A DNA stretch of 64,000 nt, taken from positions 1-64,000 of the forward strand of contig NZ_JPXX01000008.1 in NCBI RefSeq assembly GCF_000771875.1, read 5' to 3'. A program made the position numbers and the translations under genes. Positions 10,666 through 18,222 of the stretch are shown here, in pieces. This DNA is from Gallibacterium genomosp. 1 (GTDB taxonomy: Bacteria; Pseudomonadota; Gammaproteobacteria; Enterobacterales; Pasteurellaceae). The notes beneath the pieces are model-generated. The model saw only the letters and a list, made by a program, of their open reading frames with translations. It made no database searches and was not told the origin of the DNA. The first letter of the stretch is position 1, and each line of letters starts with the position of its first letter.

Positions 10666-11862
10666 ATGTTTTATCGCCTAAACGGAAAGGCACAACACTA
10701 TATTTGGGGTGGAAAAACCTTTATTCCGCAATTATTACAACAACAGCCGGATCAACAAATTTATGCAGAATGGTGGCTCGGTACGCATCCAAGTGCCGTT
10801 TCCAGTATCGAAGTGAACGGACAGCAACAAGGGCTTGATCATTATATTGCTGCGCATCCGGCGGTGTTAGGTGAAAAATCGCAACAGCAATTCGGTGATA
10901 GATTGCCTTATCTATTGAAGATATTGGATGTGGTCAAACCTTTGTCTATTCAGCTGCACCCAACCAAAACAGAGGCAGAGCAGGGTTTTGCTCGAGAAAA
11001 TGCACAAGGCATTGATCTCAAAGATCCGAAACGCAGTTATAAAGATGACAACCATAAACCGGAAATGATGATTGCGTTATCTGATTTTTGGTTATTACAC
11101 GGCTTCAAAAGCAAAAGTGCGATTTTAAAGACCCTGTATGCACGACCGTCTTTGGTGGTTTTAGCGGAAAAATTGGAACAACAATCTTTAAAAGATTTTT
11201 ATGCAGATGTAATGCAGTCCTCACAAACGCAATTAGCACAATGGTTATTGCCGATTATTCAGCATAATCAAGTGGCATATCGAAATAATGAATTAACTTT
11301 GGATAATCCAGATTATTGGTTGTTATATGCATTGAAAGCGATAGAAATTTCGGTAGATAAACTTGATGTGGGATTATTGAGTTTCTACTTATTCAATATT
11401 GTTCATCTGAAAAAAGGTGAAGGTATTTTTCAAGATGCCGGTATTCCACATGCCTATTTACGCGGGCAAAATATCGAACTAATGGCAAGTTCCGATAATG
11501 TGATTAGAGGTGGTTTAACGCCGAAATATGTTGATATTCCGGAACTGTTAAAAATTGTCGATTGCACAGAAATTGTGCCAAAGGTGATTGCAGCGGCAAG
11601 CAAAGAGAATGGTTACAGCACTTATCAAACGCCAAGCCGAGATTTTGCGTTAAGCAATATTAACTTTGCTGCCGATTATCAATGCAACTTGAAGTCGGAA
11701 AGTGCAGAAATTTTGTTGGTAATGCAAGGCGAAATCAGCTTACACAATGCGCAGCAACAACTTACCTTAACGCAAGGGCAATCTGCTTTTATTGACGCAA
11801 ACACCGCTTATAGCATCTCAGGGCTAAGCAGTGGTTATGCCATTATCGCGAAATTGCCTTAA
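10666..11862 (+). CDS. manA: Mannose-6-phosphate isomerase ManA
   Basis: Converts the mannose-6-phosphate delivered by ManXYZ to fructose-6-phosphate. The 398 residues are typical of type I zinc isomerases. Metal-binding and signature elements include LSIQLHPTK, NHKPEMMIAL and the later GIPHAYLRGQNIELMASSDNVIRGGLT stretch. Its position right after manXYZ-yobD makes a complete mannose uptake and entry module. Confidence 0.96.
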   Translation: MFYRLNGKAQHYIWGGKTFIPQLLQQQPDQQIYAEWWLGTHPSAVSSIEVNGQQQGLDHYIAAHPAVLGEKSQQQFGDRLPYLLKILDVVKPLSIQLHPTKTEAEQGFARENAQGIDLKDPKRSYKDDNHKPEMMIALSDFWLLHGFKSKSAILKTLYARPSLVVLAEKLEQQSLKDFYADVMQSSQTQLAQWLLPIIQHNQVAYRNNELTLDNPDYWLLYALKAIEISVDKLDVGLLSFYLFNIVHLKKGEGIFQDAGIPHAYLRGQNIELMASSDNVIRGGLTPKYVDIPELLKIVDCTEIVPKVIAAASKENGYSTYQTPSRDFALSNINFAADYQCNLKSESAEILLVMQGEISLHNAQQQLTLTQGQSAFIDANTAYSISGLSSGYAIIAKLP

Positions 11863-11870
11863 AGACTAGA

Positions 11871-11901
11871 AATAATGCGTGAAGCAAACTCACGCATTAT
11901 T
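11871..11901. terminator. Hairpin between convergent manA and ltrA-like gene
   Basis: A 12-bp perfect stem (11871-11882 with 11890-11901) lies between two convergent genes. The T tract is poor on both sides, but position and stem strength suggest a shared terminator. Confidence 0.6.
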
Positions 11902-11924
11902 GATAACTTGGTTTGGCATTGGGA

Positions 11925-13124
11925 TTATTGATCACCTTGTTGGTGGATAAAGATCATTATGACTGGAGCAATAACAGCAAGCCAGATTGCCCAAATAAGA
12001 TCCAGTTCTAAATAAACAGCCCCTAATGCTAAGAAAGTAGCAATAATACCTAGCCAGTATCCAAACAGGTGGTAATGTCTTTGCCCACTTAAACGACGGC
12101 GGATAAAGGTAAGAGAAGTTAAATAAATAGCAATAGCTGATGTTAATGTAGCCATTGCAAATAGTGGTGACACGTGATGTTCACTTACGCTTGAGCTGTT
12201 TAGCTGTGTTACTGTATCGGCAATCAATTCTAATGCTGAACCAACAGCAGCTAAGGAGATAAAAACAAAATAATGGCCATAACCGAATAAAAATACGGTC
12301 TTAAATAGGCGTTGTCGTTCTAATAGCTGTGCAAATGGCATTTTAAAATAGAGCCACCAAAGTGAGAACATTATTGCAGAAATACCCAATCCCAGTGGCA
12401 GCGCTTCGGTAAGTAGTGAAATTTCGCTACGCAATAATGGTGTGATTGCGTTAGTAATGCCGAGTAATCCTTCGCCAAGCAGAATAATGGTTAGCAATCC
12501 ATAGCGTTCGGCAATGTGGTGAGGATGCCAGCTTGTTGCTTCTTTTCGTTCAGCCCATAAAGGTACAGAGAGTTCAATTAGTATCATTATAGGAATAAGA
12601 TAATAGGCATAATCAGTTAATGCAAAAACAATAATTCCCCATAAAATTTGCGTGATAATTAAACCGTAGCCGTAACGCAGGCAGGTAATTTTTCTCGTTT
12701 TGTCATTTTTGGCTGCTCTGAACCATTGATAGGCTTGAGCTAGACGCATAATAACGAAACCCCACAACATATTTTTTAATGAGCCGTTATGAAATACTTC
12801 ATTAATACTGACAGCTAAAATTAACGCCCCGAACATTTGTACCATTGTTACGATGCGATAGGCGCTATCATCAGTATCATAGGCAGATGCGAACCAAGTA
12901 AAATTCATCCACGCCCACCAAACTGTGAAGAAACAAAAAGAGAAGGTTGCTATCCCTTCTAATAGATGATGTGCAGCAAGGGCGTGATGTAAACCACTTG
13001 CTGTTGCTGCAATAGCGATAACAAACACAAGATCAAAGTATAGTTCTAAAGGTGTGGCAACACGGTGATGTTGTTGATGATCACGAGCCACCATTGGTTT
13101 TATAGCAAGATAACGTTTTATCAT
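11925..13124 (-). CDS. Low temperature requirement protein A (LtrA) family membrane protein
   Basis: A 399-residue polytopic membrane protein with about eleven hydrophobic segments. The N-terminal TPLELYFDLVFVIAI and the WAWMNFTWFASAYDTDD motif are characteristic of the LtrA family (named for a Listeria low-temperature growth gene). The biochemical role is not established. It begins 3 bases after the HxlR regulator stop, so the two form an operon and the regulator may control it. Confidence 0.85.
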   Translation of the reverse strand: MIKRYLAIKPMVARDHQQHHRVATPLELYFDLVFVIAIAATASGLHHALAAHHLLEGIATFSFCFFTVWWAWMNFTWFASAYDTDDSAYRIVTMVQMFGALILAVSINEVFHNGSLKNMLWGFVIMRLAQAYQWFRAAKNDKTRKITCLRYGYGLIITQILWGIIVFALTDYAYYLIPIMILIELSVPLWAERKEATSWHPHHIAERYGLLTIILLGEGLLGITNAITPLLRSEISLLTEALPLGLGISAIMFSLWWLYFKMPFAQLLERQRLFKTVFLFGYGHYFVFISLAAVGSALELIADTVTQLNSSSVSEHHVSPLFAMATLTSAIAIYLTSLTFIRRRLSGQRHYHLFGYWLGIIATFLALGAVYLELDLIWAIWLAVIAPVIMIFIHQQGDQ

Positions 13125-13127
13125 AAA

Positions 13128-13487
13128 TTAATTTTCCTGTTGATGAAGTTGTTGACAGGTTTTTTCATATTTGTTTCCCCATTTGTGCATTGCTTTAATC
13201 ACCGGCAGTAGGGTTTGCCCAAATTCTGTCAGTGAATATTCCACTTTCGGCGGAATTTCCGGATAAACCTCACGATGCAAAATGCCGTCATTTTCCATTT
13301 CTCTCAGTTGCAATGTCAGCATTCGCTGCGTGATATTCGGAATCAATCGGCGCAATTCATTGAAACGTTGCGTCCCTTGGAAAAGGTGATACAGAATAAT
13401 CACTTTCCATTTGCCACCGATAATATCTAATGTGGTATTTACCGGGCATTGTTGATGTTCGGTAATATTTTTGTCTGTCGCTTGCAT
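13128..13487 (-). CDS. HxlR family transcriptional regulator
   Basis: A 119-residue winged-helix regulator with the family core [22 protein letters not shown] and [25 protein letters not shown]. The start is placed at ATG 13487, preceded by AGAGGAAACA; an upstream in-frame ATG at 13565 would add 26 basic/aromatic residues not typical of the family. A single cysteine at position 14 precedes the HTH, a location used for thiol-based redox sensing in some HxlR proteins. It is operonic with the LtrA gene and divergent from the DUF896-pirin cluster. Confidence 0.88.
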   Translation of the reverse strand: MQATDKNITEHQQCPVNTTLDIIGGKWKVIILYHLFQGTQRFNELRRLIPNITQRMLTLQLREMENDGILHREVYPEIPPKVEYSLTEFGQTLLPVIKAMHKWGNKYEKTCQQLHQQEN

Positions 13488-13653
13488 TGTTTCCTCTGCT
13501 TGTCTGAAAAAAACGGCGTTATTATAGCGAAAAAATTTTATAAAAAAAGTCCATTTATTTTTCATATTAATTTTAAAAATAACAGTTTTGTTTTTGTAAC
13601 TATATGAAAATTAATAAATTATTTTAATTTAAAGGTATAAAAAATGTGCGTAC

Positions 13654-13682
13654 TTACGAAAAATAAATTAAGTTTGTATAAT
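13654..13682 (+). promoter_or_regulatory. Sigma-70 type promoter for the DUF896-pirin cluster
   Basis: TATAAT at 13677-13682 with a -35-like TTACGA at 13654-13659 and exactly 17 bp between them. It lies 45 bp upstream of the DUF896 gene and in the divergent region shared with the HxlR gene. Confidence 0.55.
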
Positions 13683-13726
13683 GCACCGCATAAATTCAAG
13701 GGATGAAATGATAAAGGAGGGTAATA

Positions 13727-13957
13727 ATGCAAATTTCAGAATTGGATAGAATTAATCAGTTGGCACATAAAGCAAAGAATGAAGGTTTAACAGCGGATGA
13801 AATTTCAGAAAGAGAAATGTTACGCCAACGTTATTTAGAGAAAATCCGTGGACAGCTAACTAATATTTTGGCAACAGTAACGGTAGTAGATAGCGAAGGT
13901 AATGATATTACGCCACAGAAATTACGTTTAGCGCAACGCAACGGAATGATGATTTAA
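13727..13957 (+). CDS. DUF896 (YnzC-like) small protein
   Basis: A 76-residue helical protein matching the DUF896/YnzC family: it has the LDRINQLAHKAKNEGLTADE helix-turn-helix hairpin start, an RQRYLEKIRGQLTNIL segment and the closing DSEGNDITPQKLR block. YnzC of Bacillus subtilis lies in an SOS operon; its function is unknown. I see no SOS box here. AAAGGAGG precedes the ATG at good distance. It is the first gene of a short cluster with pirin and a hemerythrin-like protein. The family is best known from Firmicutes, so its presence here is notable. Confidence 0.85.
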   Translation: MQISELDRINQLAHKAKNEGLTADEISEREMLRQRYLEKIRGQLTNILATVTVVDSEGNDITPQKLRLAQRNGMMI

Positions 13958-13987
13958 ACAGAGAATGAAAGAATAAAGGATAGCAAA

Positions 13988-14860
13988 ATGAGAAAAGTTA
14001 AAAATATTTATCAAGAAAATCAAGCACATTGGGTTGGTGATGGATTTTTGGTTCAACCATTATTTAGTCATATGGGAGATGATCGTGGAACAAATCCATT
14101 TTTAATGTTGGATTATGCCGCACCACAATATTATGAACCAAATAAACGTACTCCACGAGGAGTCGGACAGCACCCACATAAAGGCTTTGAAACAGTAACT
14201 ATTGCTTATCAAGGAGAAGTGGAACATCGTGATTCCAGCGGTGGCGGCGGCGTGATTAAAGCCGGCGATGTGCAATGGATGACGGCCGGAGCCGGTATTA
14301 TCCATCAAGAATTCCATTCTGAAGCATTTAGTCGTCAAGGCGGAATGTTTGAAATGGTACAGCTTTGGGTAAATCTGCCACGAAAGGATAAAAATGTACC
14401 GGCGCATTATCAACATCTTGCTAAAGAGAATATTCCGGTAGTGGCGTTTGCAGATAATGCAGGTTATGCACGGATTATTGCTGGAAATTTTGCAGGCATA
14501 CAAGGAGCGGCTAAAACCTATACTAAGATGAATGTATGGGATATGGTGATTAATGCCGGACGTGAAGTTGAGATTGAAATACCGGAAAGCCAATCTCTCT
14601 CTATGGTGGTTTTGCGTGGTAAAGCGATCTTTAATCATAATGAGCAGGCGAGTGCCGGACAGTTAGTCAATTTTGAGAGAAGTGCCGGCAAAGTAACCAT
14701 TACCGCCGCAGATGAAGAGGTGAAAATTCTGCTGTTAGCAGGGGAACCGATTGAAGAACCTGTTGTAGGTTATGGTCCGTTTGTAATGAACTCTTTTGAA
14801 GAGATTCGCCAAGCAGTGAACGATTTTAATGCCGGTAAATTCGGTCAAATTGAAAATTGA
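13988..14860 (+). CDS. Pirin family protein
   Basis: A 290-residue bicupin. The N-terminal pirin domain shows the metal-binding pattern HPHKGFETVTIAYQGEVEHRDS followed by GDVQWMTAGAGIIHQE, which contains the conserved histidines and glutamate. The C-terminal pirin domain follows. Bacterial pirins include YhhW-type quercetin dioxygenases and redox-linked regulators; the substrate here is unknown. AAAGGA lies before the ATG. Likely cotranscribed with the DUF896 gene 30 bases upstream. Confidence 0.92.
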   Translation: MRKVKNIYQENQAHWVGDGFLVQPLFSHMGDDRGTNPFLMLDYAAPQYYEPNKRTPRGVGQHPHKGFETVTIAYQGEVEHRDSSGGGGVIKAGDVQWMTAGAGIIHQEFHSEAFSRQGGMFEMVQLWVNLPRKDKNVPAHYQHLAKENIPVVAFADNAGYARIIAGNFAGIQGAAKTYTKMNVWDMVINAGREVEIEIPESQSLSMVVLRGKAIFNHNEQASAGQLVNFERSAGKVTITAADEEVKILLLAGEPIEEPVVGYGPFVMNSFEEIRQAVNDFNAGKFGQIEN

Positions 14861-14906
14861 TAAAATGGGTGGTTGCTAAGGCATCCGCCCTGAATAAGGA
14901 GAAAAT

Positions 14907-15467
14907 ATGATGCTTTATAAACCATCCCATCCACACAGTTTATTGCAGGATGATCAACTTTTTTTATTGCAACGCTTTCCGCAAGACAAATGGCGGATGT
15001 TGCCGAGTTTCAGCGGTGCTGCCGGTTGGTTAGGAATGCACGATAGCTTACGCTTCGGGCAAGGAATGTTGGATCATTTAGGGCGACAATATTTGGAACA
15101 AAAATTAGATTGGGAAACGTTCCGGCAACGGTTATTGCACGAAGCCTATCTGCATTATGGGCATCTGGATGGGCATCATCGTTTAGAAGATGATGAACAT
15201 TTTCCTAAAATGCGTTTGCAACAACCGAAATTAGCTTCAGGATTTGATCTGTTAGAAAATGATCATCATCAGATTGCCGAACGGTTAAGTGAGGTTGATA
15301 GGGATTTGCTTCGTTTACGGCAGACGCAATTACAGCCTTCTCAACAGAAATGGGTTGAGCAGTTAATTGATAATATTAAACAGAGTGGTGAATTGCTGTA
15401 TCGTCATCTTGCGGATGAAGAAGATTTGGTGATTCCGTTATTAGCTCTACAACAAGAAGCAAACTAA
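14907..15467 (+). CDS. Hemerythrin-like (HHE) domain protein
   Basis: A 186-residue helical protein with a histidine/acid-rich pattern of the HHE cation-binding family: HLDGHHRLEDDEHFPKM in the first half, ENDHHQIAERL next, and RHLADEEDLVIPLL near the end. These can supply a di-iron site. Bacterial HHE proteins bind oxygen or nitric oxide, or take part in iron-sulfur repair; the role here is not known. AAGGAGAAAAT precedes ATG 14907. It lies 46 bases after pirin and the pair probably share a transcript. Confidence 0.8.
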   Translation: MMLYKPSHPHSLLQDDQLFLLQRFPQDKWRMLPSFSGAAGWLGMHDSLRFGQGMLDHLGRQYLEQKLDWETFRQRLLHEAYLHYGHLDGHHRLEDDEHFPKMRLQQPKLASGFDLLENDHHQIAERLSEVDRDLLRLRQTQLQPSQQKWVEQLIDNIKQSGELLYRHLADEEDLVIPLLALQQEAN

Positions 15468-15486
15468 ATAAAATAAATTATTTTAT

Positions 15487-15514
15487 AAAAAACAGCCATT
15501 AAACGGCTGTTTTT
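15487..15514. terminator. Bidirectional terminator between HHE and DUF486 genes
   Basis: Stem AAAACAGCC (15489-15497) pairs with GGCTGTTTT (15505-15513), flanked by A and T runs on either side. It serves both convergent genes. Confidence 0.85.
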
Positions 15515-15857
15515 AACTTCTGAATACAAAATAGACGCAACCTAACAGACAAAGCCCAGCCCAGATATAATCCAATTTAAATGGTTGTTTAAAGAACCAA
15601 ACCAGAAACGGTACAAAAACGAGCAATGTAATCACTTCTTGTGTAATTTTCATTTGTCCGAAAGAGAAACCTTGTGCCGCGAGATAACGTGTTGCCGGAA
15701 TCATAAAACTGTATTCCAGTAATGCGATAAACCAACCGAAAATTATAGCTTGCCAAATCGGTGCATTATGCAGGAATTTCAAATGGCTGTACCACGCCAA
15801 TGTCATAAAACAGTTGGAAATCACTAACAGCAATAATGGGAAAATGTACGCAAACAT
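15513..15857 (-). CDS. DMT-type DUF486 family membrane protein
   Basis: A 114-residue protein with four hydrophobic segments, matching the DUF486 family (small drug/metabolite transporter-like). Motifs include NCFMTLAWYSHLK near the start and GWFIALLEYSFMIPATRYL mid-protein. I place the start at ATG 15857 with AGGT upstream; the longer ORF from 15959 adds 34 unrelated residues. Substrate unknown. Confidence 0.85.
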   Translation of the reverse strand: MFAYIFPLLLLVISNCFMTLAWYSHLKFLHNAPIWQAIIFGWFIALLEYSFMIPATRYLAAQGFSFGQMKITQEVITLLVFVPFLVWFFKQPFKLDYIWAGLCLLGCVYFVFRS

Positions 15858-15977
15858 CTTAGACCTGTGAAATTGAATATGGGAATAAGCGATGCATTTT
15901 ACGCTTTTTTTGCTGACAGAAAAGTGGGCGTTAAGAAAAAAGGTTGGGCATATGCCCAACCGTAAAGGTGTGATCAG

Positions 15978-17345
15978 TTAGAGGAAAATGCTGGCGATAG
16001 CGACAATAGTAAAACCGATAACGCCCAACAAGGTTTCCAAAACAGTCCAAGTTTTAAAGGTGGTTTTGGTGTCCATTTCTAAGAAACGGCTGATTAACCA
16101 GAAACCGGAGTCATTAACGTGAGATAACACAGTTGCACCCGAAGCGATAGAGATCACGATAAAACAAAGATCAAATTGGCTTAATCCGGGGGTTGCGGCA
16201 ATAGTTGGTGCCATAAGAGCAGCGGTAGTGGTTAATGCTACGGTTGCAGAACCTTGAGCAACGCGTAAACAGGCTGAAATTACAAATGCGGCTACAATAA
16301 CAGGCAAACCGGTATTGGATAAAGTAGATGCTAACACATCGCCGATACCGCTGGCACGCAATACGCCACCGAACATACCACCAGCACCTGTTACCAATAC
16401 TATTGAGCAGATTGGCCCTAATGCACTGTCGCAAAGTTTTTCAATTTGCTCCTTAGTACGTTGACCTTTTAATAACATAATAGCAACCAATAATGTGATT
16501 AATAAAGCAACAGGAGTTTTCCCTAACATTCTGAGAATTTCAACCCAAGTTTGTGAGCCATCAATTACTTTGATGGTACTTAAAGTATTTAACCCTGTAT
16601 CTAAGAAAATTAAACAGAGCGGTAATAGCAAGATAAATAAAACTTTTCTAAAGCTTGGTACTTCAGAATTTACAGTTTCAGCAACCACATTTTTACTTAA
16701 AAAGGTGGTTGGTAATGCAACGTGAATACGTTTACCGATAAATTGGGAATAGAGATAAGCACCGATATACCAAGTTGGGATAGCAGTAAGCAAACCAATA
16801 ATCACTAATAGCCCCATATTTACACCAAGTAACTCACCGGAAGCTACCGGACCTGGATGTGGTGGTAGAAAAGCGTGCATTACAGCAAAAGCGCCGGCTG
16901 CAGGAAAAGCATATTTTAAAGTAGAATCACCAAAGCGTTTTGCCACACTAAAAATAATTGGCAACATTACAACTAATCCGGCATCGAAAAAGATTGGAAA
17001 ACCGAAAAGCAGTGATGTTACGCCTAGCGCTAATGGTGCGCGTTTTTCGCCGAAAATTTTGATTAAGGTATCTGCTAGTACTTTTGCACCACCGGTGATT
17101 TCTAATAAACGACCAATCATTGCACCTAAACCTACCAATAGAGCGACAGAGGCTAAGGTGTTACCGAAACCACTCAGCATTGTCGGAACGATTTTGGTAT
17201 AAGGCGTACCGGTAACAAGTGCAGTTAAGAGACTGACCAATGTTAAGGACACAAAAGCGTGAACTTTAAAACGTATAATTAAAACTAATAAAGCAATAAT
17301 TGCACCAAGTGCAATTAAAAGCAGCGTAGTTGCATCGTGAGCCAT
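15978..17345 (-). CDS. gntT: GntP family gluconate:H+ symporter
   Basis: Imports gluconate across the inner membrane. The 455-residue product has twelve or more hydrophobic segments and GntP signatures such as GFGNTLASVALLVGLGAMIGRLLE, FPIFFDAGLVVMLPI and HAFLPPHPGP. Start at ATG 17345, behind GGGAGAATTCT; the upstream in-frame ATG at 17405 overlaps the operator and is unlikely. Divergent from gntK-edd, with an identical operator on each side. The exact paralogue (GntT, GntU, GntP) cannot be told by sequence reading, so the symbol is provisional. Confidence 0.88.
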   Translation of the reverse strand: MAHDATTLLLIALGAIIALLVLIIRFKVHAFVSLTLVSLLTALVTGTPYTKIVPTMLSGFGNTLASVALLVGLGAMIGRLLEITGGAKVLADTLIKIFGEKRAPLALGVTSLLFGFPIFFDAGLVVMLPIIFSVAKRFGDSTLKYAFPAAGAFAVMHAFLPPHPGPVASGELLGVNMGLLVIIGLLTAIPTWYIGAYLYSQFIGKRIHVALPTTFLSKNVVAETVNSEVPSFRKVLFILLLPLCLIFLDTGLNTLSTIKVIDGSQTWVEILRMLGKTPVALLITLLVAIMLLKGQRTKEQIEKLCDSALGPICSIVLVTGAGGMFGGVLRASGIGDVLASTLSNTGLPVIVAAFVISACLRVAQGSATVALTTTAALMAPTIAATPGLSQFDLCFIVISIASGATVLSHVNDSGFWLISRFLEMDTKTTFKTWTVLETLLGVIGFTIVAIASIFL

Positions 17346-17390
17346 AGAATTCTCCCTAAAAAAAAGATTAAACATTTTAATTATTTTATA

Positions 17391-17404
17391 TGTTACCGAT
17401 AACA
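17391..17404. promoter_or_regulatory. GntR-type operator, permease side
   Basis: TGTTACCGATAACA, a near-palindrome matching the E. coli GntR operator (ATGTTACC-GTAACAT type). It lies 46 bp upstream of the gluconate permease start. The same 14 bases recur at 17583-17596. No gntR gene lies in this window, so the repressor must be encoded elsewhere. Confidence 0.85.
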
Positions 17405-17582
17405 ATAAAATTGTAAAAACAATTTTTCCTAAAATGAGATCTAGATCTCATTTTTTGGCATAATTTCGTTTTTTAGAATATAAAATAATCAATATAAATG
17501 GTTTTTAATAAAAAATGACTTAAATCAAAGAAAAATAATTTCAGTTATTGACGAAATAGGTAATATAGATTTAATCTTTAAT

Positions 17583-17596
17583 TGTTACCGATAACA
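17583..17596. promoter_or_regulatory. GntR-type operator, gntK-edd side
   Basis: Second identical copy of TGTTACCGATAACA, about 90 bp before gntK. It implies that gntK-edd and the divergent permease are derepressed together by gluconate. The rest of the 17346-17684 gap is AT-rich. Confidence 0.85.
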
Positions 17597-17684
17597 TTTA
17601 ATTCTAAATTTTATAGTGTATTTGGGGTAAGTGGTTATCGTAGATGGATTTTAGTAAGAATTGATTGTTTCTAGGGGAATGAAA

Positions 17685-18212
17685 ATGACAGCACAAAAAG
17701 GAAAAAGTTTTATCTTAATGGGGGTTTCGAGTACAGGAAAAACAAGTATTGGTACGGCAATTAGTCAGCAATTAGGACTGAAATTAATTGATGGAGATGA
17801 TCTACATCCACGTGCCAATATCATCAAAATGCGCGATGGACACCCTTTGAATGATGAAGATCGCGCTCCTTGGTTGGAGCGTATTCGAGATGCTGCATTC
17901 AGTCTGGAACAAAAATCTGAACGAGGCATTATTATCTGTTCAGCTTTGAAGAAGAAATATCGCGATCAAATCCGACAGGGCAATGAAGATGTGAAATTTA
18001 TTTTTCTGGAGGGTGATTTTGATTTAGTGCTGTCCAGAATGAAACAACGGCAAGGGCATTATATGAAAGTCGATATGTTGAAGAGCCAATTTGCTACGTT
18101 AGAAACGCCACAAGCCGATGAAACGGATGTGATTCACATTGATATTAATGCACCTTTTGAACAGGTAGTAGATCGTTGTGTTACTGCTATTAAGCCATTT
18201 TTAGCTGAATAG
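17685..18212 (+). CDS. gntK: Gluconokinase GntK
   Basis: Phosphorylates imported gluconate to 6-phosphogluconate. The 175-residue enzyme has Walker A GVSSTGKTS, then LIDGDDLHPRANIIKMRDGHPLNDEDR, which is diagnostic of thermoresistant-type gluconokinases, and ICSALKKKYRD. I choose ATG 17685, which has AGGGG seven to eight bases upstream, over the TTG at 17661. edd follows after 10 bases. Confidence 0.95.
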   Translation: MTAQKGKSFILMGVSSTGKTSIGTAISQQLGLKLIDGDDLHPRANIIKMRDGHPLNDEDRAPWLERIRDAAFSLEQKSERGIIICSALKKKYRDQIRQGNEDVKFIFLEGDFDLVLSRMKQRQGHYMKVDMLKSQFATLETPQADETDVIHIDINAPFEQVVDRCVTAIKPFLAE

Positions 18213-18222
18213 GTGGTGCAGT

